Assembly (NCBI GenBank): GCA_015487455.1 | Contig: WFPR01000132.1 | Span: 1 to 11,936 of the forward strand | Source: Candidatus Bipolaricaulota bacterium | GTDB taxonomy: Bacteria; Bipolaricaulota; Bipolaricaulia; RBG-16-55-9 | Length of the DNA: 11,936 nt | Direction: 5' to 3' | Shown here: in pieces, positions 4,230 to 11,928 of the stretch | Numbering within the stretch: position 1 is the stretch's first letter | Layout: every line of letters starts with the position of its first letter | Notes under the pieces: generated by a model | Seen by the model: only the letters and a program-made list of their open reading frames with translations | Databases searched by the model: none | Told to the model about the DNA's origin: nothing | Position numbers and translations under genes: made by a program

Positions 4230-6731
4230 CTAGCGGACCCGCCAGATCACGCTGGTGTTGTCCCCGCGCTTCTCGGTGCGGTACTCGTGGTCGGCCCCCT
4301 CGACGAGCCCGGCCTCGTGCGAGACGACGATCACCTGGCCCACCCGCCGCCCCAGCTCGTCGAGCAGGAAGCTCAAGCGCTGCACCCGGTCGCGGTCCAA
4401 ATAAATCGTCGGCTCGTCGAAGATGAGCGGCAGGCGGCTCGCGGCTTGGGCCAGCACCTGGTGGACGGCCGAGCGCAGCGCCAAATTGATGAGGGCCCGC
4501 TCGCCGCCCGAGAGCAGCTCCGGCCGGATGGCGCCGCCGTCCCGCAGCAGCACCTCAATCTCGTAGTCGTCGCCCACCCGCACCCCGCGATAGCTGGCCC
4601 CGGAGTCCATCAGCGTGAAGAAGCGGTTGAGGTACGCCTCGAGCGCCCGGATGTTCCGCTGGCGGAGCTCGCGCTTGACGCCGCCGTACAGCTCGGCCAG
4701 CTCCTCGACCTCGGCCTGCAGCTTGCCGAGGCGCTCGTGCCGGCGCCGGGCGCGGTCCAGCTCGGCGCGCAGCCGCTCCAAGCGCTGGAGCTTCTGCTCG
4801 ACTTGGCCGTGCTCCTCGACCCTCTCGCGCTGGCGGCGCTGCAGCTCGGCCCGCTGAGCGTTCAGCCTCTGGACCGTCTGCTCCAGCCCCTTGAGCTTCT
4901 CCTGAATCGCTTGGGGGTCGCCCAGCTGCGCCCGCTTCTCCGCGAGCCGCCCCCGCAGCCGGGCGACGTCGTCGGCCAGCTCGTTGATCGCGTTGACGAG
5001 CTGGTTGTGCAGCGCCCGCCGCTCGCGGCCCCGCTCCCGGACCCCGATGAGCTGCGCGGCCAGATCCTTCGCCCGATCGAGCCGTTCCTTGCGCTCGTCG
5101 ACGACCTCGAGCGCCTCGTCGAGGCGCTGAAGCCCCTCCCGTCGAGCTCGCTCGAGGGCTTGGAGCTTGGTGTCGAGGGCCTGGAGCTCCGCCTCGAGCT
5201 GCCGCAGGGACGTCTGCAGCTCCTGGAGCGACTGCTCGCGCTTCCGGCGCTCCCCCTGCACCGTGGCGGCGCGCACCGGCTGGCGGCAGACGGGGCAGCG
5301 GCCCCGCCTCACCAGCTCGTCGATCTCGCGGAGCTCCTCTTGAAGGCGCGCTTGGCGCTCCTGGAGGGCGGCCCGCCGGGCTTGCCGCGCCTCCCGCTCC
5401 CCTTGCAGCGCCCGCCGCTCCCGCTCGAAGCGCTCCTCTAGGCGGCGCCGCTCCTGACGGGCCTCCGCCTGACGGGCCTTTAGCCCTTCCAAAGCGCTCT
5501 TGAGCGGCGGGACGTCCTCCCAGCCCTCGGCCCCGCGGAGGGCCGCGATCGCGGCCTTGACCTGGGAGGCCTCGAGGCCCGCCTCCGCCAGCTGCCGACC
5601 GAGCTGCTTCTCCAGCCGCTTGTACTCCCGGGTCAGCTCGTGGATTTCATCCTCCACAGCCTGATGCTGCCTTTCGGCCTCCTTGAGCTTTTGGGCCTTC
5701 TTCTCGAGCTCCTCGGCGAGGTCGTGGAGCTCGCGGCGCTGCTGCTCGAGGCGCCGGAGCTGCTCCTCGAGGAGCTTACGCTGGCCCTCGCGCTCCGCCA
5801 GGGCGGCGTCCAGGCGCTCGAGCTGCGCCTGCAGCTCAGAAAGCTCCTCGTCCAGGGCGCGCTTCTGGGCCTCCAGCCCCTCGCGCTCGAGCTGCTCGAC
5901 CTCCTCGCGCAGCCGCTGGATCTGTCCCTCGAGGCGGTCCCGCTGGCGGCCCACCGCCCGGCGGGCCCCCTCCCGCGCCCGCTGGCCGTAGCGGTCCAGC
6001 TTCTCCAGCCGCAGGAGGCGGTCGATCATGCGACTGCGCTCCTCGCCCGAGGCCCGGATCAGGCGGTCGATCTCGCCCTGCCGCACGTAGACGCAGTGGG
6101 TGAAGTCGTCGCGGGTCATCCCGAGGAGCCGCTCGACGGCCGCCGTGGCCCGCTCGACCCCGACCTCGGCCCACTCCTCCCGCCCCTGCGCGTCCAAGCG
6201 CTTGAGGTAGCAGAGCTTGTTGTCGCTGGCGACCGCCCCGTCCCTGCGGCGGCGCAGGCCCATCCCCGCCTCGTAGCGGTGGTCGCCGTAGCGGAACGTC
6301 AGCCGCACCCAGCCCCGCTCCGCCCCCAAACGCAGAACGTCGCCCAGCCCGCGGTCCATGGCGGGCGTGGCCTTGCTGCCGTAGAGCGCGAAGAAGATCC
6401 CCTCCAGCAGCGAAGACTTCCCCGAGCCGTTCGGCCCGGCGATCACCGTGAGGCCCTCCTCGAACGCGACCTGGGCGCGCTCGTAGCACCAAAGGTTCTC
6501 GAGCTCGAGGGCCTCGAGGCGCAGGGCGGGCGTCGTGCGGGCGACGTCACGGGCAACGGCTCTGCCTTGTGCTTTGCCTTGCGTCGGAGGGCGATCCCGA
6601 TCGCGCTCTCGATCTCTATCGCGATCGCGATCGGGATCGGCTTCGGCCTCGGCCTCGAGGACGGCCTCCAGGGGGGTGAGCAGGTCCAGCAGGCTGCGCT
6701 CCTTGGCCCTCTTCCCCTTTCCCTTGGCCAT
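4230..6731 (-). CDS. rad50: Rad50/SbcC-type SMC-like ATPase with zinc hook (833 aa)
   Basis: This is the ATPase subunit of the Mre11-Rad50 (SbcCD) complex, which tethers and processes DNA double-strand ends. All hallmarks are present in order: Walker A GPNGSGKSS (99-107), Q-loop VYVRQGEI (Gln218), a long coiled coil (about 240-470), zinc hook CPVC (479-482; DNA 5286-5297), the returning coiled coil (about 495-680), ABC signature LLSGGERALINLAL (739-752), Walker B LPLIFDEPTIYLD (767-779), and H-loop His805. It is shorter than E. coli SbcC (about 1050 aa) and closer to archaeal Rad50. An extra segment of about 68 residues precedes the core. It has a basic start, a Leu/Glu helix and an Asp-Arg repeat (32-47). 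The ATG at 6731 has no good Shine-Dalgarno sequence and lies only about 7 nt after the predicted transcript start. mre11 lies 78 nt upstream, so the pair is adjacent. Confidence in identity is very high; the N-terminal start is less certain. Confidence 0.97.
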   Translation of the reverse strand: MAKGKGKRAKERSLLDLLTPLEAVLEAEAEADPDRDRDRDRERDRDRPPTQGKAQGRAVARDVARTTPALRLEALELENLWCYERAQVAFEEGLTVIAGPNGSGKSSLLEGIFFALYGSKATPAMDRGLGDVLRLGAERGWVRLTFRYGDHRYEAGMGLRRRRDGAVASDNKLCYLKRLDAQGREEWAEVGVERATAAVERLLGMTRDDFTHCVYVRQGEIDRLIRASGEERSRMIDRLLRLEKLDRYGQRAREGARRAVGRQRDRLEGQIQRLREEVEQLEREGLEAQKRALDEELSELQAQLERLDAALAEREGQRKLLEEQLRRLEQQRRELHDLAEELEKKAQKLKEAERQHQAVEDEIHELTREYKRLEKQLGRQLAEAGLEASQVKAAIAALRGAEGWEDVPPLKSALEGLKARQAEARQERRRLEERFERERRALQGEREARQARRAALQERQARLQEELREIDELVRRGRCPVCRQPVRAATVQGERRKREQSLQELQTSLRQLEAELQALDTKLQALERARREGLQRLDEALEVVDERKERLDRAKDLAAQLIGVRERGRERRALHNQLVNAINELADDVARLRGRLAEKRAQLGDPQAIQEKLKGLEQTVQRLNAQRAELQRRQRERVEEHGQVEQKLQRLERLRAELDRARRRHERLGKLQAEVEELAELYGGVKRELRQRNIRALEAYLNRFFTLMDSGASYRGVRVGDDYEIEVLLRDGGAIRPELLSGGERALINLALRSAVHQVLAQAASRLPLIFDEPTIYLDRDRVQRLSFLLDELGRRVGQVIVVSHEAGLVEGADHEYRTEKRGDNTSVIWRVR
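6588..6638 (-). repeat. GATCGC-type hexamer repeat encoding an Asp-Arg tract in Rad50
   Basis: Degenerate 6-bp units (GATCGC, GATAGA, GAGAGC and similar) encode a DPDRDRDRDRERDRDRP run at residues 32-48, in the extension before the Rad50 ATPase core. Alternating charges suggest a flexible or ER/DR-type single helix. Short tandem units make the tract prone to slippage in multiples of two residues, without frameshift. Confidence 0.8.
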
Positions 6732-6744
6732 CGCGTCTTGGCTG

Positions 6745-6774
6745 AGTATAGCGGGCGGGCGCGCGACGCGACAA
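6745..6774 (-). promoter_or_regulatory. Predicted promoter of rad50 with a very short leader
   Basis: On the minus strand, TTGTCG (6774-6769) and TATACT (6750-6745) are 18 nt apart within the 78-nt mre11-rad50 gap. Transcription would begin about 6738-6739, only 7-8 nt before the ATG. This leaves no room for a Shine-Dalgarno sequence and implies a near-leaderless mRNA. The -10 box is the only AT-rich hexamer in a very GC-rich gap. Confidence 0.5.
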
Positions 6775-6809
6775 CGACAGATGGCCCTCGAGATCGAGAG
6801 GGGCGGGGC

Positions 6810-7919
6810 TCAGGACGCTTCCTCGTGCTGGAGGGAAGCTTCGAGGAGCCGAGTGACCTCGGCGTCGACGTTGGAGTCGGCGACCCTGGGGTCGCGGATG
6901 ATCGCGTCGATCTCGCGGGCCAGCTCCGAGAGCTGGCGCTGGGCGAGCCGCTCCGAGAGGAGCGCGTCGAGGTTGCCGAACTCGAGCTGCACGGCCAGGC
7001 CCGGCTCGCCCTCGGCGCCCTCGGGATCGAGGGGGTCGAGCGCCAGGAGCGCCCGCTCGCGGCGGTCCCGGACGCGCACGGCCAGCGCCCCGTACGCCCG
7101 CGCCCGCTCCTCGATCGCCTGGACGCTCCCCTCCCAGCCGTCGCCCAGGTACACGCAGACGACGGCCCCCTTGAGCTGGGCGCGGCGGGCTTCAAGCTCC
7201 CTGAGGGGGTCCTCGTCCGGCGGGACGTAGACGAAGCGGCGGGTCTCGAGCCGCCGCCGCTCCAGGACGCCCGCCTCCAGATCGATCACGCTCACGCCGC
7301 GCGGCTTCTTCTCGTCCAGGCTCCAGCGCTCGGTGCTCCCCGAATACGTGATCAAGCGGCCCGACTCGCGCCAGACCTCGTGCTCGTGGTAGTCGCCCAG
7401 CAGCACCACGCGGGCGCCCGTCTCGAGCAGCGCCTCGAAGGCCAGCTCGCCCTGGGGCTGCACCCGGTCGAGCATCTGGTGCGCGACCAACACGCCGTCG
7501 TCGCAGCGGGGCAGCCGCTCCCGCACGATTGGGGAGCGCCGCCCGGCGTAGTCCAGCCCCCAGAAGGGCACCCCGCCCAGCTCGTGGGGCCTCTCCGCGC
7601 TCAAGTGCACGGCCAGCCCCAGGTGCGCGAAGAGATCGAGCCATTGAACCCCGCGCCGCTGCTCGTGGTTGCCCACCACGCCCAGGAACGGGATGCCCGC
7701 CTCCTTCAGCAGGAAGAGCGCGCGGAGCGTCTCGTGCAAATCTTCCGCCGTGGGGTAGCGGTCGTCGAAGAGGTCCCCGGCGTGGACGACGGCGTCCACG
7801 CCTTCGTGAATGGCGATCTCGATCGCCTGCTGGAACGCCTTGGAGAAGTCGGCCCGCCGGACCTCGAGCCCGTACTGCCGCGTCCCGATGTGCGTGTCCG
7901 CCAAGTGAAGAATCTTCAT
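6810..7919 (-). CDS. sbcD: Mre11/SbcD-type DNA exonuclease (369 aa)
   Basis: This is the calcineurin-like, Mn-dependent nuclease partner of Rad50, acting on DNA double-strand breaks and hairpins. All phosphoesterase motifs are present: ADTHIG (Asp8, His10), AGDLFDDR (Asp49), GNHEQ (Asn84, His85), VLVAHQ (His147), and GDYHEHE (His178, His180). The third motif is GNHE where most relatives have GNHD. After the capping region, the C-terminus (about residues 310-369) is helical and charged, as expected for the Rad50-binding segment. At 369 aa the length is typical. The ATG fits the conserved MKILHLADTH start. Its Shine-Dalgarno site is weak (GAAG directly before the ATG). It follows the M16 peptidase gene by 27 nt, so it probably belongs to the pnp transcript, whereas rad50 has its own promoter candidate. 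Confidence 0.97.
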   Translation of the reverse strand: MKILHLADTHIGTRQYGLEVRRADFSKAFQQAIEIAIHEGVDAVVHAGDLFDDRYPTAEDLHETLRALFLLKEAGIPFLGVVGNHEQRRGVQWLDLFAHLGLAVHLSAERPHELGGVPFWGLDYAGRRSPIVRERLPRCDDGVLVAHQMLDRVQPQGELAFEALLETGARVVLLGDYHEHEVWRESGRLITYSGSTERWSLDEKKPRGVSVIDLEAGVLERRRLETRRFVYVPPDEDPLRELEARRAQLKGAVVCVYLGDGWEGSVQAIEERARAYGALAVRVRDRRERALLALDPLDPEGAEGEPGLAVQLEFGNLDALLSERLAQRQLSELAREIDAIIRDPRVADSNVDAEVTRLLEASLQHEEAS

Positions 7920-7946
7920 CTTCGATCTTCGAGCGATGCGTGCTGC

Positions 7947-9233
7947 TCACTCGCGCGAGAGGGCGGTGGGGAACGCCCGCTCAAGGGCCGTCAGCTCGCG
8001 CGCCGGGCCGACGACCGCGAGCAGCAGCTCGTTCCGCCCGAACACGTCCTGGGCGAGGCGCTGGACGTCCTCGGCGGTCACGGCCCGCAAGCGCGCGAGC
8101 ACCTCGTCGAGGGGCCGGTGGGTGCCGTAGATCTCGGAGACGCCCAGGCGCATCATCCGCGCGTGGCTGCCCTCCAGCCCCAGCAGCAGGTTCCCCTTGA
8201 GCTTCTCCTTGGCCCGCTCGAGCTCGTCGGGGGGCACGGGCTCCCGGACGAGCCTCTCGATCTCCTCGCGGCAGATCTCGACGGCCTGGGGGGCGTTCTT
8301 CGGCTCCGTGCCCAAATAAATCGCGAAGGAGCCGCAGTCGCTGAAGTAGCTCGCGCTGCTCACGACGGCGTAGGCCAGCCCCAGCTCCTCCCGGATGCGC
8401 TTGAACAGCCGCGAGCTCATCCCGCCGCCCAGGATCGCGTTCAGCAGCTCGAGGGCGTAGCGCCGGGGGTCGTGCTGGCTCACCCCGGCCGTGCCCAGGC
8501 AGACGTGGGCCTGCTGCAGGTCGCGATCCTCCAGGTGGAGGCCGCCGCGCGGGGTGGGCGGCGTGCGCCCGGGGAGCGCCTTGGGCGCGACGCCCAGGTC
8601 GCCCAGCTGGGCCTCCACGGCCTTGTAAACCCGCTCTGGCTCCACGCCCCCGACGGCCACCACGAAGAGCCTCTCGGCGTCGTAGAGCGCGAACCGCTCC
8701 AGCAGGTCGTCGCGGGTGAAGCGGCTCACGGTCTCGGCGCGCCCCGTGATCGGGCGGGCCAGCGGGTGGTCGCCGTCCCAGAGCCTCTCCATGAACAGCT
8801 CGAAGACCCGATCTTGGGGGTCGTCCTCCTGCATGCGGATCTCCTCGAGCACCACGCCCTTCTCCCGCTCGATGTCCTCGGGGCGGAAGAGCGGGTTCCT
8901 CACCAGGTCGGCCAGGACGTCCAGCGCGGCTTCCAGGTGCTCGGGGAGCACGTCGACGTAGTAGGCCGTGTACTCCTTCGAGGTGACGGCGTTGAGGTAG
9001 CCGCCGAGCGCGTCGATCTCCTCGGAGATCTGAAACGCGGTGCGGCGGGTCGTGCCCTTGAAGACCATGTGCTCGAGGAAGTGGGTGATGCCCGCCCGCT
9101 CGGCGGGCTCGTCGCGGCTGCCCAGCCGCGCCCAGATCCCCAGCGACAGCGGCCGGTCGGGCCGGGGCTCGACCAGCACCCTCAGGCCGTTGGCAAGCGT
9201 CGCGCCGTAACAGCCGGGGTAGAGCTCGTTCAT
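7947..9233 (-). CDS. M16-family zinc peptidase, processing-peptidase-like (428 aa)
   Basis: This is a pitrilysin/M16B-type zinc metallopeptidase of the group related to the mitochondrial processing peptidase beta subunit and to Bacillus MlpA/YmxG. The zinc site is the inverted HxxEH motif: His51-Phe-Leu-Glu54-His55, followed by MVFKGT, with the distal zinc ligand Glu131 (VVLEEIRM) 76 residues later, the family's usual spacing. The C-terminal half carries the inactive-repeat signature GGGMSSRLFKRIREELGLAYAV (residues about 270-291). The length is normal and there is no signal peptide or membrane helix, so it is cytosolic. The ATG overlaps the pnp stop by one base (TGATG) with no clear Shine-Dalgarno sequence, so it is translationally coupled to pnp. 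The pnp-M16 order is also found in other bacteria. The substrate is unknown; oligopeptide degradation or protein maturation are possible. Confidence 0.95.
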   Translation of the reverse strand: MNELYPGCYGATLANGLRVLVEPRPDRPLSLGIWARLGSRDEPAERAGITHFLEHMVFKGTTRRTAFQISEEIDALGGYLNAVTSKEYTAYYVDVLPEHLEAALDVLADLVRNPLFRPEDIEREKGVVLEEIRMQEDDPQDRVFELFMERLWDGDHPLARPITGRAETVSRFTRDDLLERFALYDAERLFVVAVGGVEPERVYKAVEAQLGDLGVAPKALPGRTPPTPRGGLHLEDRDLQQAHVCLGTAGVSQHDPRRYALELLNAILGGGMSSRLFKRIREELGLAYAVVSSASYFSDCGSFAIYLGTEPKNAPQAVEICREEIERLVREPVPPDELERAKEKLKGNLLLGLEGSHARMMRLGVSEIYGTHRPLDEVLARLRAVTAEDVQRLAQDVFGRNELLLAVVGPARELTALERAFPTALSRE

Positions 9234-11857
9234 CAGCGGGCGTCGTCGTTCCGGCGCTGGCCCGGCTGCTGGCCCTGGAGGCGGCCGCCGAGCTTCTCCC
9301 GCAGCTTGAACCCGGCGCCGCCGCCCCCGCCGCTCGAGCTCGAGCCCGAGCGCGGCTTGGCGCCGGGCGCGCCGCCCGGCGGGGACGACTGGGGCGGCTG
9401 CGGCTTGGGCCGCTGGGGCTGGGGCTTGCGGCCGCCCTCGACGAGCACCAGGCTGTAGCGGCCCTTCTCGTCGATGCGGGCGACCTCCACGACCACCTCG
9501 TCGCCCGGCCGGAGCACGTCCTCGACCCGCCGGACCCGCTGGCCGTTCACCTTGAGCGTCGAGATGTGGATGAGCCCCTGCTCGCCCTCGTTGAACTCCA
9601 CGAAGGCGCCGTAGTCGGCGAGCCCCTTCACCCGGCCGGGGTAGCGCTTCCCGACCTCGATGGGCGGCTTGTGGACCACGCGCCTGAGGTTCGGCCGTCC
9701 GAGCGGGTCGATCTCGATCACTTCCACCTCGATCTCGTCGCCGATCTTGACGACCTCGTCGAACCGCTGGCCCGGCTTGAGCCCGAAGTCCGGCGGGCGG
9801 ATCAGCCCGACGACGCCGGGCTTGAGATCCACCAACACCCCGAAGCGCTCGATGCGGATCACCCGCCCGACCAGGCGGTCGCCGACCTGCAGGTCGCGCG
9901 TGAGGTCTTCAATCTCGGCCTTGGCCTTGCGGATGGCCTCGGCGTCCGAGCCGGAGATCTTGATCGTGCCGTCGTCCTCGATGTCGATGTCCACGTCGTA
10001 GTCCGTCTGGAGCCGCCGGACGGTCTTGCCGCCGGGGCCGATGACCAGCCCGATCTTGTCCGGGTGGATCTTGAGGATCTCGAGGATCGGCGCGTACTTG
10101 CTGAGGTGCGGCCGCGGCGCGGGCAGCACCGACGTCATCGCCTCCAGGATCTGGAGGCGCGCCCGGCGGGCCTGCTCCATCGCCCGGGCCAGCAGCTCCT
10201 CCGAAACCCCTTCCACCTTGACGTCCAGCTGGAAGGCCGTGACCCCGTCGGCCGTCCCCGCGACCTTGAAGTCCATGTCGCCGAAGCCGTCCTCAAAGCC
10301 GGCGATGTCCGTCAGGACCATCGCCCGGCCGCCCTCCTCGATGAGCCCCATCGCGATGCCCGCGACGGGCTTCTTGATGGGCACGCCCGCGTCCATGAGC
10401 GCCAGGCAGCCGGAGCAGACGGAGGCCATCGAGCTGGAGCCGTTCGACTCCAGAATTTCCGACACCACGCGGATGATGTACGGGAACTCCTCCTCGCTGG
10501 GGATGACGGGCTCGAGGGCGCTCTCCGCGAGGTGGCCGTGGCCGATCTCGCGCCGCTTCGGCGGCCCCAGCCGCCCCACCTCGCCGACGCAGTAGGGCGG
10601 GAAGTTGTAGTGGAGCATGAAGCGCTTCTGGCCCTCCTCCAGCATTAAATCGATGATTTGGACGTCCTCGCGGGTCGTCCCCAGGGTGCACGTCCCGAGG
10701 CTCTGGGTCTCGCCCCGGGTGAAGAGCGCCGAGCCGTGGACGCGGGGCAGCACCCCCACCTCGATGTGCAGCGGGCGGATCTCGTCGGGCGCCCGCCCGT
10801 CCATCCGCACCCCGCGCCTCAGCGTCTCGGTGCGCACGAACTCCCGAAGCAGCTCCTTGAAGAGCGCCTTGAGCCGCTTCTCGAGCGCCTTGAGCTCCGC
10901 CTCCGTCAGCTCGGGGTTCTCGGCTTGCTTGCGCTCGAGGAGCTGGGCGATCGTCTCGTCGCGGATCGCGTCGGCCTTGGCCTCGCGCTCCTTCTTGAGC
11001 ATCGGCCCCCACAGCTCCTCGAACCGCCCCCAGACCAGCTCCTTGAGCTCCCGCTTGAGCTCGTCGAGCCCCTCCGGGACTTGCACTTCAACTTTGGGCT
11101 TGGCGGGGGCCTTCTCCAAGAACTCGCGCTGGAACCGCACCAGGCGCTTGATCTCCTCGTGGGCGAGCCGGATGGCCTCCAGCACCGTGGCCTCGGGCAC
11201 CTCGTCCATGTGGCCCTCGACCATGGTGACGGCCTCCTCCGTGCCCGCGACCACGATGTCCATGCGGCCCTCCTCGCGCTGCTGGGCCGTCGGGTGGACG
11301 ACGAGCTGCCCGTCGACGAGGCCGACCCGCACCCCCGCGACCGGCCCCAGGAAGGGCGCAGCGCTCAGCATTAAAGCCGCGGAGGCCCCCAGCAGGCCCG
11401 CGATCTCCGGCGGGTGGTCCTTGTCCGCCGAGAGCACCGTGACGATGATCTGGACCTTCTCGCGGTAGCCCTCGGGGAAGAGCGGCCGGATGGGCCGGTC
11501 GATCATCCGGGCGTTCAGGACGGCCTCCTCGGAGGGCTTCCCCTCGCGCTTGAAGAAGCCGCCGGGGATCTTCCCGCCCGCGTAGAAGCGCTCCTCGTAG
11601 TCGACGGTCAGCGGGAAGAAGTCCACGTCCTCGTCGGCCTCGGCCCGGTTGACCGTCGCCAGGATCTTCGTCTCGCCGAAGGTCACCAGCACGGCCCCGT
11701 CGGACTGGCGGGCCACCCGGCCCGTCTCCAGGGTGAAGGGCCCGTAGCTGTGGGCGACGGGGCGCAGGGCCAGCAGCTCGGCCAGGGCCGTTCCGGCGCC
11801 TCCTCCGGCTCCTCCGTCGTGCGGACGTCCTCCGTTTCCGTTCTCCATGGCCATCAT
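9233..11857 (-). CDS. pnp: Polynucleotide phosphorylase with two tandem S1 domains (874 aa)
   Basis: PNPase degrades RNA 3'-5' by phosphorolysis and can add 3' tails; it works as a ring trimer. The order is: a Gly-rich leader (1-25), RNase PH core 1 (about 30-240, with FFKREGKPSE), the all-helical linker (about 240-345), RNase PH core 2 (about 346-580) with GSALFTRGETQ (375-385), SNGSSSMASVCSG (471-483) and metal-binding Asp523/Asp529, a KH domain with VIGPGGKTVR (605-614), a first S1 domain (about 656-727), a second S1 domain (about 733-806), and a Pro/Gln/Gly/Ser-rich tail ending in a basic Arg-containing segment. The usual enzyme has one S1 domain and about 700 residues. Three ATGs lie within four codons; the first two suit a GGAG site 5-8 nt upstream. 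It is first in a block with the M16 peptidase and mre11. No rpsO is present within the 79 bp upstream that are visible. Confidence 0.98.
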   Translation of the reverse strand: MMAMENGNGGRPHDGGAGGGAGTALAELLALRPVAHSYGPFTLETGRVARQSDGAVLVTFGETKILATVNRAEADEDVDFFPLTVDYEERFYAGGKIPGGFFKREGKPSEEAVLNARMIDRPIRPLFPEGYREKVQIIVTVLSADKDHPPEIAGLLGASAALMLSAAPFLGPVAGVRVGLVDGQLVVHPTAQQREEGRMDIVVAGTEEAVTMVEGHMDEVPEATVLEAIRLAHEEIKRLVRFQREFLEKAPAKPKVEVQVPEGLDELKRELKELVWGRFEELWGPMLKKEREAKADAIRDETIAQLLERKQAENPELTEAELKALEKRLKALFKELLREFVRTETLRRGVRMDGRAPDEIRPLHIEVGVLPRVHGSALFTRGETQSLGTCTLGTTREDVQIIDLMLEEGQKRFMLHYNFPPYCVGEVGRLGPPKRREIGHGHLAESALEPVIPSEEEFPYIIRVVSEILESNGSSSMASVCSGCLALMDAGVPIKKPVAGIAMGLIEEGGRAMVLTDIAGFEDGFGDMDFKVAGTADGVTAFQLDVKVEGVSEELLARAMEQARRARLQILEAMTSVLPAPRPHLSKYAPILEILKIHPDKIGLVIGPGGKTVRRLQTDYDVDIDIEDDGTIKISGSDAEAIRKAKAEIEDLTRDLQVGDRLVGRVIRIERFGVLVDLKPGVVGLIRPPDFGLKPGQRFDEVVKIGDEIEVEVIEIDPLGRPNLRRVVHKPPIEVGKRYPGRVKGLADYGAFVEFNEGEQGLIHISTLKVNGQRVRRVEDVLRPGDEVVVEVARIDEKGRYSLVLVEGGRKPQPQRPKPQPPQSSPPGGAPGAKPRSGSSSSGGGGGAGFKLREKLGGRLQGQQPGQRRNDDAR

Positions 11858-11862
11858 CCCTT

Positions 11863-11869
11863 CTCCCTT
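11863..11869 (-). promoter_or_regulatory. Shine-Dalgarno-like site of pnp
   Basis: The minus strand reads AAGGGAG, 5 nt before the first ATG (11857) and 8 nt before the second (11854). It supports one of these two as the start rather than the fourth-codon ATG at 11848. Confidence 0.55.
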
Positions 11870-11899
11870 CGTTCTCGTCCTCGTTGTCCTCCCTCTCCT

Positions 11900-11928
11900 A
11901 TTGTCCCACGAGCGCGGGCGGGGCTCAA
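11900..11928 (-). promoter_or_regulatory. Predicted extended -10 promoter of pnp
   Basis: On the minus strand, TTGAGC (11928-11923) and GACAAT (11905-11900) are separated by 17 nt, with TGG directly before the -10 box matching an extended -10 element. Predicted transcription begins about 11893, giving a purine-rich leader of about 35 nt. PNPase mRNAs are autoregulated through their leaders in several bacteria, but no convincing hairpin is seen in this short leader. Confidence 0.5.

Noticed and set aside
6588..6638. GATCGC tract as a replication origin, SeqA/Dam cluster or CRISPR-like repeat
   Set aside because: The units are only 6 bp, lie in frame inside rad50, and have no spacers, DnaA boxes or AT-rich region nearby.
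436..7919. An anti-phage HerA defence island
   Set aside because: HerA partners such as SIR2 or DUF4297 effectors are absent. The cluster sits between housekeeping genes (pnp, M16, ROK) with no mobile element signs, so DNA repair is the simpler reading.
5640..9458. A very long plus-strand open frame (about 1270 codons) opposite rad50, mre11 and the M16 gene
   Set aside because: It is antisense to three genes with complete catalytic motifs. The translation is rich in Leu, Val, Arg, Gly and Pro with no recognisable domain, as expected for a mirror frame in GC-rich DNA.
9566..11468. Several long plus-strand and alternative-frame open frames opposite pnp
   Set aside because: These are GC-driven shadows of pnp. 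No Shine-Dalgarno sequence, motif or domain supports them.
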